Shown here: positions 36,801 through 43,514 of the stretch, one piece after another
Layout of the letters: each line of letters opens with the position of its first letter
Numbering within the stretch: position 1 is the first letter of the stretch
Source: Polaribacter butkevichii
GTDB lineage: Bacteria > Bacteroidota > Bacteroidia > Flavobacteriales > Flavobacteriaceae
Length of the DNA stretch: 64,000 bases
Assembly (NCBI RefSeq): GCF_038024105.1
Contig: NZ_CP150661.1
Location: 2,251,001 to 2,315,000 of the forward strand
Direction: 5' to 3'
Notes under the pieces: model-generated
Told to the model about the DNA's origin: nothing
Database searches by the model: none
The model's input: only the letters and a program-made list of their open reading frames with translations
Position numbers and translations under genes: made by a program

Positions 36801-37014
36801 AAGGTTTTACCACGCGCGTTTCTACCTCAGTAGGACTCGCACCAGGATATCCTACAAAAATATCTGCCATTGGCACATCTATTTGCGGCTCTTCTTCTCT
36901 CGGAATCAAAAAAGAAGCGTACACACCAACAACCATAAAAACGATCATTAGCAACACGGTTAATTTCGATCCAATAAAGACTTTTGCAATTTTTCCAGCT
37001 AAACCTTCTTTCAT
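33820..37014 (-). CDS. RND efflux pump, inner-membrane subunit (AcrB/HAE1-like)
   Basis: 1064 residues. Twelve membrane helices in the RND pattern: TM1 at 14-34, two large periplasmic loops (about 40-335 and 560-865), and the proton-relay helix GIVVDDSIIIAENMHRH near 405-421 with two adjacent Asp. Family motifs FVGYPGASPTEVE near 48-60 and PMGASIAMILSLFVALTITP-like sequence near 485-504. Known: it exports drugs, bile-like compounds or metals with an adaptor and TolC. No Met-rich or His-rich motif typical of CusA was seen, so an organic substrate is more likely. Third gene of the operon TolC-MFP-RND-PII-DUF2892. Confidence 0.93.
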   Translation of the reverse strand: MKEGLAGKIAKVFIGSKLTVLLMIVFMVVGVYASFLIPREEEPQIDVPMADIFVGYPGASPTEVETRVVKPLEKLISNIKGVEYVYSTSMNEKAMVIVQFYVGEDIERSFVKLYNEINKHMDQMPAGVTFPLVKTRAIDDVPMLGLTLWSENYSDYQLGQMAQELESEIKKVNDVSITDKIGGRNRQLRVVLDKDKLAASGLDFLSVSEMIKANNTQLSAGSFDKSDSEFLVKTGSFLASVKDVENLVVGVQQNRPIYLKQIANIVDGPEIPQNYVSLGFGKASEKASTYKSEYPAVTISVAKRKGADAMKIAEVILTKVAHLRTTLIPDDVHVEITRNYGETASHKVSELLWHLIGSIFAVTLVVMLAMGWRGGLVVFLSVPITFALTLLSYYMMDYTLNRITLFALVFVTGIVVDDSIIIAENMHRHFKMKRLPFKQAALYAINEVGNPTILATFTVIASVLPMAFVSGLMGPYMAPMPIGASIAMILSLFVALTITPYLGYIFLREKDKKGGEEKVEKPLEETFIYKIYNKFERPLLENGKKRWLFLGGTFVLLLATMVLFFTKSVAVKMLPFDNKNEFQVVIDMPEGTTLERTGVVTKEIAQYLATRPEVVNYQNYVGTSAPITFNGLVRHYDLRGGSNMADIQVNLVDKGEREIQSHGIAKLLRPEIQRIAAKYNANVKLVEVPPGPPVLSTIVAEVYGPDYNEQIKIANSVQNILKNTEDVVDIDWMVEDDQTEYQFEINKEKAMLYGVAPQQIAYTMNMALSNRAITTLYDEDAVNQVGLVLALDEKEKSTISDISQLKVKSKQGNLVPIADLVEIKESIAAKSIYRKNQKRVVYVLADMAGELESPAYAILGMEEKLNKIVLPEGYKLDEMYLGQPEFEDNYTVKWDGEWQITLEVFRDLGIAFLGAIILIYILIVGWFQNFKAPVVMMVAIPLSLIGIILGHWIMGAFFTATSFIGMIALAGIMVRNSVLLIDFINLRLEEGVPLKQAAIEAGAVRTTPILLTAGTVVIGAFVILFDPIFQGLAISLMGGTIVSTVLTLLVVPLVYYMIEKKNYK

Positions 37015-37024
37015 TTCTTTTTAT

Positions 37025-37113
37025 TTTTTGGGCGTTTTAACAGGCTATCCGTTTCAATCTTTTTTTGCCATATATGGCAGCAAAAAAAGGATTTCCACTA
37101 CTATCCTTAACGC
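37025..37113 (-). repeat. Dispersed hairpin element, copy B
   Basis: An 89-bp element. On the minus strand it starts GCGTTAAGGATAGTAGTGGA, has a central hairpin with the perfect palindrome TGCCATATATGGCA (37066-37079) flanked by T7 and A7, and ends AGCCTGTTAAAACGCCCAAA, identical over 20 bases to copy A at 6300-6380. Confidence 0.75.
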
Positions 37114-37140
37114 TATAATTCTTGTTTAAAATTTTATCTT

Positions 37141-37178
37141 ACTGATAACTGCAACTGCCAACTGATGACTGAAAACTG
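37141..37178. repeat. Heptad repeat ACTGNNA
   Basis: Successive units ACTGATA, ACTGCA, ACTGCCA, ACTGATG, ACTGAAA and ACTG: a 7-base period with ACTG fixed and the rest variable. It lies in the MFP-RND gap. The same unit occurs at 43481-43501. Confidence 0.7.
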
Positions 37179-37180
37179 TT

Positions 37181-38260
37181 TTACTGAACACTTATTTTAG
37201 CTCCGTTAAATAATTTTCCATCCGCAGAAACAATGTAAGATTCATCGGCATTTAAGCCAGATAAAACCTCTACTTTATCACCAAATTTTCTTCCTAAACG
37301 CAACCAACGTAATAGCGCTGTGTTACTTTCACTTACGGTATAAACCCCAGATAACTGTCCTTTTTCTATAATTACCTGTGTAGGAATTAAAACCAATGCT
37401 GATGTTGTTTTTCTTTCTACAGGAAACTGAACCGTAGCAAACATGCCAGATAAAATAGGTACCGCAGTTTTCTCTAAATTTATTTTCACTAAATATTGTC
37501 CGCCTGTATTTTTAGCAGAAATACTCACTTCCGTAACGTTACCTTTTAATATTTTATCCATAGATTTTACCAAAACATTTACAGTTGTTCCTTTTTTAAT
37601 TTGCGAAATCTCAGTTTCAGGAACCATTGCAATTACTTCAAACTCACCAGGAGCTTCCAAACTAATTAACGGCATTCCTGGGTTTGCCATATCTCCTATT
37701 TCAATATTTTTACTAGTAATAACACCACTAAAAGGCGCTGTAATATTAGAATATGCAAACTGTGCATTAATTTCATTTTTCATTTGATTGGCAGCTTCTA
37801 AACCTGCTTTTGCCATCTGGTAGTTAGCCGTCATGTCATCCATTTCTTTTTGGGTAACACTCTTACTTTCATACAAATTTTTAAAACGATTGTAATTTTT
37901 TTCTGCATTTGTAAAAGCAGTTTTAGCCTGTGTAATACCAGCGTTCACTTGTCCTTTTTTTGCTTGTAAATCAGTATTATTAATAGACACTAACAACTGA
38001 CCTTTTCTAACTTTATCGCCAACATTTACGTGTACATTCTTCACATACCCCATCATTCTTGTACTTAAATCTGCACTGTTAGTTGCTTGTATTTTGCCAC
38101 TTGCAGATAAAAACGGACTGTTATTGTTTATAGCAACTTTACTTACTGCAACCTTAATTGCAGGTGTATTGTCTACTGCTTCTTTTTTTTCTTCACTTCC
38201 ACAACTCGTTATTATTAATGAAGCTGCAAATAATGCTATTATGTGTATGTATTTTTTCAT
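37181..38260 (-). CDS. RND efflux periplasmic adaptor (MFP, HlyD family) lipoprotein
   Basis: 359 residues. Lipoprotein signal with LIITSC|G near 16-21. Barrel-sandwich hybrid with GYVKNVHVNVGDKVRKGQLLVSI near 70-92, a helical hairpin about 95-165, APFSGVITSKNIEIGDMANPG near 174-194, a beta-barrel and a membrane-proximal domain. Known: it links the inner-membrane RND pump to the TolC channel. It is placed directly between the TolC and RND genes; the 166-bp gap to the RND gene holds a hairpin element and heptad repeats. Confidence 0.92.
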   Translation of the reverse strand: MKKYIHIIALFAASLIITSCGSEEKKEAVDNTPAIKVAVSKVAINNNSPFLSASGKIQATNSADLSTRMMGYVKNVHVNVGDKVRKGQLLVSINNTDLQAKKGQVNAGITQAKTAFTNAEKNYNRFKNLYESKSVTQKEMDDMTANYQMAKAGLEAANQMKNEINAQFAYSNITAPFSGVITSKNIEIGDMANPGMPLISLEAPGEFEVIAMVPETEISQIKKGTTVNVLVKSMDKILKGNVTEVSISAKNTGGQYLVKINLEKTAVPILSGMFATVQFPVERKTTSALVLIPTQVIIEKGQLSGVYTVSESNTALLRWLRLGRKFGDKVEVLSGLNADESYIVSADGKLFNGAKISVQ

Positions 38261-38356
38261 TTGAATTTGGTTTTTATTTAATACTTACAAAATTTTTGAA
38301 ACCTTGTAGGATAATTATATTTACTTTTTTTTCAACCAGAAATACACAAACAGTTG

Positions 38357-38388
38357 TCTTGATTCTTGGTTCTTAATTCTTGTTTCTC
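38357..38388. repeat. Heptad repeat TCTTNNT
   Basis: Units TCTTGAT, TCTTGGT, TCTTAAT, TCTTGTT and TCTC in direct succession, 7-base period, in the TolC-MFP gap. The 131-bp gap also carries TTTTTGAAACCTTGTAGGA (38294-38312), a fragment of the palindrome family seen at 1366-1453. Confidence 0.7.
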
Positions 38389-38391
38389 TTT

Positions 38392-39702
38392 TTATTCTTT
38401 CGTTAAAAACTCTAGATAGGTTTGTGTAAAATTATATTCGAAAATAGTTTGGTAATATTCTAATTGCTTTTGTGCAAATTGAGTTTCTGCCATTAATAAA
38501 TCAGACGTTTTTTCTAAACCTTCTTTAAATCTATTTTTTCTAATTCTTAAAGACTCTTCAGATTGTTCTACAGCTAAATTGGTTAATTCTAATCTGTTTT
38601 TTGCATCTACTAATTGGCGCTTTACTTTATTCAATTCTAAATTACTTTTAGACACATATTGGTTGTATTCTAACTTCGATTTTTCAAATTCGGCTTTACT
38701 TTTCTGTGCTTTACCAAAACGTTTAGAACCCTTAAAAATATCCCAACTTAACTGAGCGCCAATTAAATAACCATTGGCACTTCCTTGAAACACTTTATTG
38801 TCATACATTTCATAACTTCCAAAGGCATTTAAACGAGGTAAAAAAGCCATTTTATCAGCTTTATTCATTGCTTCATATCCTTTAGACGCTAAGTGCATTG
38901 CTTTAATATCTGCTCTGTTTTCTGAAATTATTTTACTATCAACAGTAAAATTAGCAACCGCTAAACTTTCTGTGGGTTCATATAAAACATCACTTTTATC
39001 ATTCATTAAAAATGATAGATAATTAGATGCATTTTGCACATTACTTTTTGCTGTTTGCAATTGGTTTTTAACCTCTGTAACTCTTATCTCTACATTTAAA
39101 ACATCAGCTCGCTGTAAAAAACCTTGTTTAAAACTATTATCTGCCATTTCTTTATTTGCATTTGCAGCCTCTAAGGCTTTTTCTAAAACGGCAACACCTT
39201 TATAAGCTAGTTGCAATTGCATGTAGGCTTTTTCTACTTCAAAAACCAAATAATCTTGTGTACGTTTTGTCTGCAAAGACATGGCTTCCATTTTAGATTT
39301 CGCTGCTTTTCTTTGATAAAAGCCATCTAAATTAATTAATGGTTGCTGAATTTCTATCTTGGTTGCAAAATTTCTAGTTGTTGTTGGATCATTTAATAAA
39401 GCAGGATTAAAATCGTTTTGTGTTAGTATTTCCTGATTTAATTTAGACCCAAAAGCCATTAATGGATTTGTTGTTGAAATACCAGTATGACTTGCTGTTA
39501 TGTTTGGTAAAAACACCGCATTTGTTTGCTTATAATCTCCCTTTGCAGCATTAAATGCTTCTTCAGAAATTTTAATTGTTGTATTTTTTTCTGCAACAAT
39601 AGATAAGATTTCTTTTTTAGAAATTGGTTTTATTTCTTGCGCTTGCACAAACAATGCATTTGCAAACAAAGAAAGTAGGGTTATGTATAGTGTATTTTTC
39701 AT
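38392..39702 (-). CDS. TolC-family outer-membrane efflux channel
   Basis: 436 residues from the ATG at 39702. An upstream ATG 14 codons earlier would add a non-signal stretch and put the start closer to the promoter box, so it is rejected. Signal peptide 1-21 ending FVQA|Q. Two repeated long helical segments and barrel strands as in TolC (OEP family), for example KATKSKMEAMSL-type coiled helices and the closing FEYNFTQTYLEFL. First gene of the efflux operon. Its promoter carries the 16-bp Crp/Fnr-type palindrome 50 bp upstream of the ATG. Confidence 0.92.
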   Translation of the reverse strand: MKNTLYITLLSLFANALFVQAQEIKPISKKEILSIVAEKNTTIKISEEAFNAAKGDYKQTNAVFLPNITASHTGISTTNPLMAFGSKLNQEILTQNDFNPALLNDPTTTRNFATKIEIQQPLINLDGFYQRKAAKSKMEAMSLQTKRTQDYLVFEVEKAYMQLQLAYKGVAVLEKALEAANANKEMADNSFKQGFLQRADVLNVEIRVTEVKNQLQTAKSNVQNASNYLSFLMNDKSDVLYEPTESLAVANFTVDSKIISENRADIKAMHLASKGYEAMNKADKMAFLPRLNAFGSYEMYDNKVFQGSANGYLIGAQLSWDIFKGSKRFGKAQKSKAEFEKSKLEYNQYVSKSNLELNKVKRQLVDAKNRLELTNLAVEQSEESLRIRKNRFKEGLEKTSDLLMAETQFAQKQLEYYQTIFEYNFTQTYLEFLTKE

Positions 39703-39722
39703 GTATGTTCTATTATCTAGTA

Positions 39723-39767
39723 CAAAAGTAAGTTTAGAATACATGGTGGTCTGTAACTTATGTTACA
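39723..39767 (-). promoter_or_regulatory. Crp/Fnr-type operator and -7 box of the RND efflux operon
   Basis: Palindrome TGTAACTTATGTTACA (39752-39767; perfect 6-base arms), 21-bp spacer, then -7 box TACTTTTG on the minus strand (39730-39723). The palindrome centre falls at about -41, the class II activator position. One of five promoters with identical geometry. Confidence 0.8.
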
Positions 39768-39789
39768 TGCTATAAAACCTTTTCCATTA

Positions 39790-39820
39790 AAAAAGCACTC
39801 TAAAAAGAGTGCTTTTTGGT
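39790..39820 (-). terminator. Intrinsic terminator downstream of the DUF2202 gene
   Basis: AAAAAGCACTCT (39790-39801) and AGAGTGCTTTTT (39806-39817), a perfect 12-bp stem with an AAAA loop and T-rich flank on both strands. It separates the DUF2202 gene from the efflux operon promoter. Confidence 0.85.
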
Positions 39821-39837
39821 ATAATCGAAGTAAAACT

Positions 39838-40473
39838 TTAATTACATTGTTCTTGACTACCTAAAATTATACTCTCATATTCATTTTGAGATAAAAACTG
39901 AGGAGTATAAGAATCTCCTGCTTTATCAATACCTTTAATAAAGCTTCTTAAATGGTTTCTAGAACCACATTTTAAATTTTCGAAAACAGTTATTAAAGAT
40001 GAATTATTAGTAGCATCAATATACTCTTGTAAATCTACAATATCTAAATCTTCAATAGTAGCCCCAATTTGATAGGCATGAGATGCACTTATAGCTCCAT
40101 CTACTTTAAATTGATTATAATAATCTTGAAGACCTTTGTTTTTAAATTCACCAATAGGCAAAATAGTAAACTCAATGTGATACTCAACTAATAGTTTCTG
40201 AATAGCATCCATATGAGTTTGCTCACTATCTTTAATATTAGCAAATTGATTTATAGTCCAAACATCATTTAAATAGATATAGGTATCTCTTGCTAATTTT
40301 TCTTCTTCTAACATAAATAATAAAGAAGCTTTGTCTGCATCAATTAAAACTTGCTCTGTAGCATCTTCATTAACAGTATTAATAGTATCGTTATCATTAC
40401 ATGCGTAAAAAAAAGTAAGCACTATTATTGTTATTACAATAGGTAATTGGTGCTTTTGATTAAAATTTTTCAT
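39838..40473 (-). CDS. DUF2202 ferritin-like lipoprotein
   Basis: 211 residues. N-terminal hydrophobic segment with the lipobox-like TFFYAC|N near 20-26. The DUF2202 core shows ferritin-like metal-ligand motifs: LEEEKLARDTY near 55-65, DSEQTHMDAI near 82-91, IGATIEDLDIVDL near 133-145 and CGSRNHLRSF near 169-178 (Glu and His ligands spaced as in a four-helix bundle). Known: DUF2202 is related to erythrin-vacuolar iron/rubrerythrin folds; its role is untested, perhaps iron binding or peroxide handling at the outer surface. Only half of the Crp-type palindrome is present upstream (GTTACA at 40537). Confidence 0.85.
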   Translation of the reverse strand: MKNFNQKHQLPIVITIIVLTFFYACNDNDTINTVNEDATEQVLIDADKASLLFMLEEEKLARDTYIYLNDVWTINQFANIKDSEQTHMDAIQKLLVEYHIEFTILPIGEFKNKGLQDYYNQFKVDGAISASHAYQIGATIEDLDIVDLQEYIDATNNSSLITVFENLKCGSRNHLRSFIKGIDKAGDSYTPQFLSQNEYESIILGSQEQCN

Positions 40474-40551
40474 CTTGTCTCATTTAAAATTAATTATTAA
40501 ATTTCAACAATAAAAAACAATTGTAAAGCCACAAATGTTACATAGTTAAAC

Positions 40552-40584
40552 AAAAAAGAGAGCATAAAGCTCTCTTTTTTTTCA
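40552..40584 (-). terminator. Intrinsic terminator downstream of the 45-residue gene
   Basis: AAAAAAGAGAGC (40552-40563) and GCTCTCTTTTTT (40569-40580) with a 5-base loop, a perfect 12-bp stem with T/A runs on both sides. It closes the flavoprotein operon. Confidence 0.85.
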
Positions 40585-40634
40585 AGATATTGAAACCAAC
40601 CAACATCTTTAACCAACTAAAACTGATAACCACA

Positions 40635-40772
40635 TCAATTTACTTTTCTAGTTCCTCCGTGCCCTCCAGCTACAACAAGCATTATTTTTATACTTAAATA
40701 AATAAATTTGAAAAACTGAATGATAGGATTCATCATTTTAAATCTTTGATATCTTGATATTCTTTGTGTCAT
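40635..40772 (-). CDS. Small conserved-looking protein, 45 residues
   Basis: A short gene read on the minus strand: ATG at 40772, TGA at 40635-40637. It starts MTQRISRYQRFKMMNPIIQF, passes through a hydrophobic, mildly basic helix (FFKFIYLSIKIMLVVA) and ends AGGHGGTRKVN. It lies 55 bp downstream of the SQR-like flavoprotein and 50 bp before a strong terminator, so it is probably the second gene of that operon. A basic N-terminus plus an amphipathic or membrane helix and a Gly/His tail suggest a membrane-associated partner. Function unknown; the rest of the 40474-40827 region holds the terminator and the promoter area of the DUF2202 gene. Confidence 0.55.
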   Translation of the reverse strand: MTQRISRYQRFKMMNPIIQFFKFIYLSIKIMLVVAGGHGGTRKVN

Positions 40773-40827
40773 TTTGTTTGTGTTTTGTTTTTTATAAAAA
40801 CTGATGATTGCCAAGGTGAACTAAATA

Positions 40828-42285
40828 TTATTCTGGAATCAACCACCAAAACGGACGCATTTTAGCTTTATAAATAAAGGCATAATGCAATGCTAATTTT
40901 AACCAATGCCCTGCTAAACCTATTTCTCCAAAAGTTTTACCTAATTGTCTTCCTTTTGTTTTTGGATACTTTTCATAATCTGGCACAATTGGAAACGTTG
41001 TAATGCTTACACCACTTCCGGATGTAAGTCCGTAACCAGCAGATGCAATACAAGCTGCACCCATATTGCCCATAGATCCTTTATGAGAAAGTACTTCTTT
41101 TCCTTTCTTTATTGAATCTATAATATTATCTGCTACTATTATTGCTGTAATACCAGAAGGCATACCTGTTCTTGGTGGTGCAGGAGAAATAACCGTTCCG
41201 TTTTTACTTGTTCTTGGTTTAGAAATTGCATGCGGAGGTGCAAAGGCAATTCCGGGTGCAAAAATATTTTTATAACTTGGGTTTTGATACGTTTCTGGCC
41301 AATCTTTTACAGACCATTCTTCATAAGGCTTTGGTGTATAATCTGCATCTACTAACATAAAGCCTTTAAAGAGTTTTTCTGTTATCTCTTTATTATTTTT
41401 ATCATAAGCTTTAAACCCATGCCCCGAAAATGAAGGAATTAGCATGGCAAAATCATACGTTTCTGACTTAAATTCTCCATCTAAATTTTCATAATGTGCT
41501 ATACCGTCTTCAATTTTATTTACACCTGCGCCAAGTATCCATTTAATGTCTCTGTCTTCAAAAATCATTTCAACCATTTCATGAGATTTCATGGTCATCC
41601 CTCCGTAGCTTAACAACATACCATCCATCCCAAAATCACCTAATTGATATTCATTAGAAATCCATGTAATTTCTGCCAAATCACGTACATTATGTTTGTG
41701 TAATTCTCGCTCTACATTTAAAATATATTCGAAAGCAGCTCCTTGACAAGTAGATTTTCCGTGACCTGTACCAATTAAAATTTTAGCTTTTTTACCTTTT
41801 TTCATTTCTTGAATTAAGGCTTCTAACCCTGCCCAAGCATGATCTGCATGTGTATAAGTACAAACCGAAAAAGTTTTGTTTTTTCCGGGGATTAAGCCTT
41901 CTGTAGCTTCAAAATTTAATTTAGGTCCTGTGGCATTAATCAAATAATCGTAGGTTACTTTTTCTTGCTTACCTTTGTTTTCTCCAACTACATATTCTGC
42001 TAAAACATATGGTTTATCTTCTGTTTTATCGCCTTCAGGAAAAAAAGAAATTGCTTTTGCTTGTTTAAAACCTATGCCTTTCTTTTTATATAAAGGTGCT
42101 AAAGGAAAATAGATTTTTTCTGATTTCATTCTACCAATTCCTACCCAAATATTAGAAGGAACCCATTGATAGTTACTATTAGGAGAAACCACAACAACTT
42201 CGTGTTTTTTAGATAGCTTTCTGCGTAAATGAGCCGCAGCAACATGACCAGAAATACCTGCCCCTAAGATCACAATTTTAGACAT
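40828..42285 (-). CDS. FAD-dependent oxidoreductase, sulfide:quinone-oxidoreductase-like
   Basis: 485 residues from the ATG at 42285. The frame is open further upstream, but that part contains the operator, and MSKIVILGAGISGHVAA is the canonical FAD-binding start. Second Rossmann motif KILIGTGHGKSTCQGAAFEY near 184-203. Cysteines sit in SVCTYTHADH, STCQGAAFEY and MGAACIASAG, comparable to the three Cys of SQR enzymes. A C-terminal amphipathic segment (LALHYAFIYKAKMRPFWWLIPE) would bind the membrane, as in SQR and type II NADH dehydrogenases. Inferred: oxidises sulfide or a related thiol and passes electrons to menaquinone. Controlled by a Crp/Fnr-type operator 45 bp upstream. Confidence 0.8.
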   Translation of the reverse strand: MSKIVILGAGISGHVAAAHLRRKLSKKHEVVVVSPNSNYQWVPSNIWVGIGRMKSEKIYFPLAPLYKKKGIGFKQAKAISFFPEGDKTEDKPYVLAEYVVGENKGKQEKVTYDYLINATGPKLNFEATEGLIPGKNKTFSVCTYTHADHAWAGLEALIQEMKKGKKAKILIGTGHGKSTCQGAAFEYILNVERELHKHNVRDLAEITWISNEYQLGDFGMDGMLLSYGGMTMKSHEMVEMIFEDRDIKWILGAGVNKIEDGIAHYENLDGEFKSETYDFAMLIPSFSGHGFKAYDKNNKEITEKLFKGFMLVDADYTPKPYEEWSVKDWPETYQNPSYKNIFAPGIAFAPPHAISKPRTSKNGTVISPAPPRTGMPSGITAIIVADNIIDSIKKGKEVLSHKGSMGNMGAACIASAGYGLTSGSGVSITTFPIVPDYEKYPKTKGRQLGKTFGEIGLAGHWLKLALHYAFIYKAKMRPFWWLIPE

Positions 42286-42300
42286 TCTTTTAATTTTAAG

Positions 42301-42345
42301 TAAAGGTAATTTCAACTTAAAACCTACACAGTAACTTATGTTACA
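42301..42345 (-). promoter_or_regulatory. Crp/Fnr-type operator and -7 box of the SQR-like gene
   Basis: Palindrome AGTAACTTATGTTACA (42330-42345), 21-bp spacer, then TACCTTTA on the minus strand (42308-42301). Same geometry as the promoters at 39723, 53348, 54195 and 61649. Confidence 0.78.
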
Positions 42346-42353
42346 CAAAAAAT

Positions 42354-43475
42354 TTAGTTTGTTTTCTTATAACTCCAAACAGCTAAACCATTCATAATTA
42401 AAGCATAAAAAAAAGTTTTCATTAATTGCGGAAAAATATCTGTAAAACCAGAACCTTTTAACATGACCATACGCATTACTTCAACAAAATATTTTATAGG
42501 GTTAAATTCAGTAACCACTTGAGCCCATTTTGGCATACTTTCAATAGGAGTAAACAAGCCGCTCATTAAAATAAAAATAACAGTAAAAAACCACGCAATA
42601 AACATTGCTTGTTGCTGTGTGTCTGTAAAATTAGAAATGAATAGCCCAATGCCTAAAATTACTAAAATATAAATAGACGTGTATAAGTACATCAGTGGCA
42701 AACTACCAATCATAGGAACGTTAAAAATAACTTTTGCTAAAGTTAAACCCACCGTTAATAACCCCATACCGATTACCCAAAACGGAAAAAGTTTCCCAAT
42801 TATAAACTGACTTTTTTTAATTGGAGTTACATTTATTTGCTCTAAAGTACCTATCTCTTTTTCACGAACAACATTCATTCCTGATAAAAACAACGTTATC
42901 ATTGTTACTAATAAAACAAGGATTCCTGGAACCATAAATGTTTTGTAGTTTAATGTTTTATTATACCAAAATAAAGGAATGGTTTCTATGATAGTAGGTT
43001 GTATTTGTTGGTCTGAAGTTTGTATCAATTCTATTTTTAAATGTTGATTAAACCGTTGCACAACCTGAGTTACATACACATTTTCCACTCCAGCCGCCGC
43101 ACCATCAATAGCATTAAGTGTAACCCCTAATTTATTGTATTTTTCTTTTTGTAAATTGCGTTCGAAATAATGTGGTATTTGTAATAGTACATCAACATCT
43201 CCTTTTAACATTGCAGAACTTGCCAATGCTTCTGATGGAAAATCTGTTAATACATTAAAATAGGTAGAAGCATTAAATTTTTCTATTAATGCTCTTGAAG
43301 TTGATGTATGATCATTATCTATATAGCCAAATTTAATATTCTTTACTTCAAAAGTAGCCGCATTAGATAAAATAACCAATTGCAATAATGGTAAAACAAA
43401 AATGATAGGAAGCATTCCTTTATTTCTAAAGATTTGCTTAAACTCTTTTTGTATAATGTATAGAATTGTTTTCAT
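42354..43475 (-). CDS. ABC-2 type exporter permease (YbhR/YbhS-like)
   Basis: 373 residues. TM1 near 22-42, then a large extracytoplasmic domain (about 45-175), then five helices in the last 200 residues. Family motif VVREKEIGTLEQINVTPIKKSQFIIGKLFPFW near 205-236, and MSGLFTPIESMPKWAQ near 303-318. Known: the ABC2_membrane_3 layout of the YbhFSR and Yhi exporters for cationic drugs and other toxic compounds. Last gene of the operon; pairs with the permease at 43515, 39 bp upstream. Confidence 0.9.
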   Translation of the reverse strand: MKTILYIIQKEFKQIFRNKGMLPIIFVLPLLQLVILSNAATFEVKNIKFGYIDNDHTSTSRALIEKFNASTYFNVLTDFPSEALASSAMLKGDVDVLLQIPHYFERNLQKEKYNKLGVTLNAIDGAAAGVENVYVTQVVQRFNQHLKIELIQTSDQQIQPTIIETIPLFWYNKTLNYKTFMVPGILVLLVTMITLFLSGMNVVREKEIGTLEQINVTPIKKSQFIIGKLFPFWVIGMGLLTVGLTLAKVIFNVPMIGSLPLMYLYTSIYILVILGIGLFISNFTDTQQQAMFIAWFFTVIFILMSGLFTPIESMPKWAQVVTEFNPIKYFVEVMRMVMLKGSGFTDIFPQLMKTFFYALIMNGLAVWSYKKTN

Positions 43476-43480
43476 TTTTT

Positions 43481-43504
43481 ACTGCTTACTGAGAACTGAA
43501 TATT
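43481..43504. repeat. Heptad repeat ACTGNNW between the two permease genes
   Basis: Units ACTGCTT, ACTGAGA, ACTGAAT and a decayed ATTG, filling most of the 39-bp gap. Same unit as at 37141-37178. Confidence 0.6.
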
Positions 43505-43514
43505 GTTATCTATT

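Noticed and set aside
37141..37178. CRISPR-like array
   Set aside because: Period of 7 bases, no spacers of constant length, no cas genes in the window.
40537..40542. Possible sixth Crp-type operator upstream of the DUF2202 gene
   Set aside because: Only one half site (GTTACA) is good, and no TAnnTTTR box lies 21 bp downstream.
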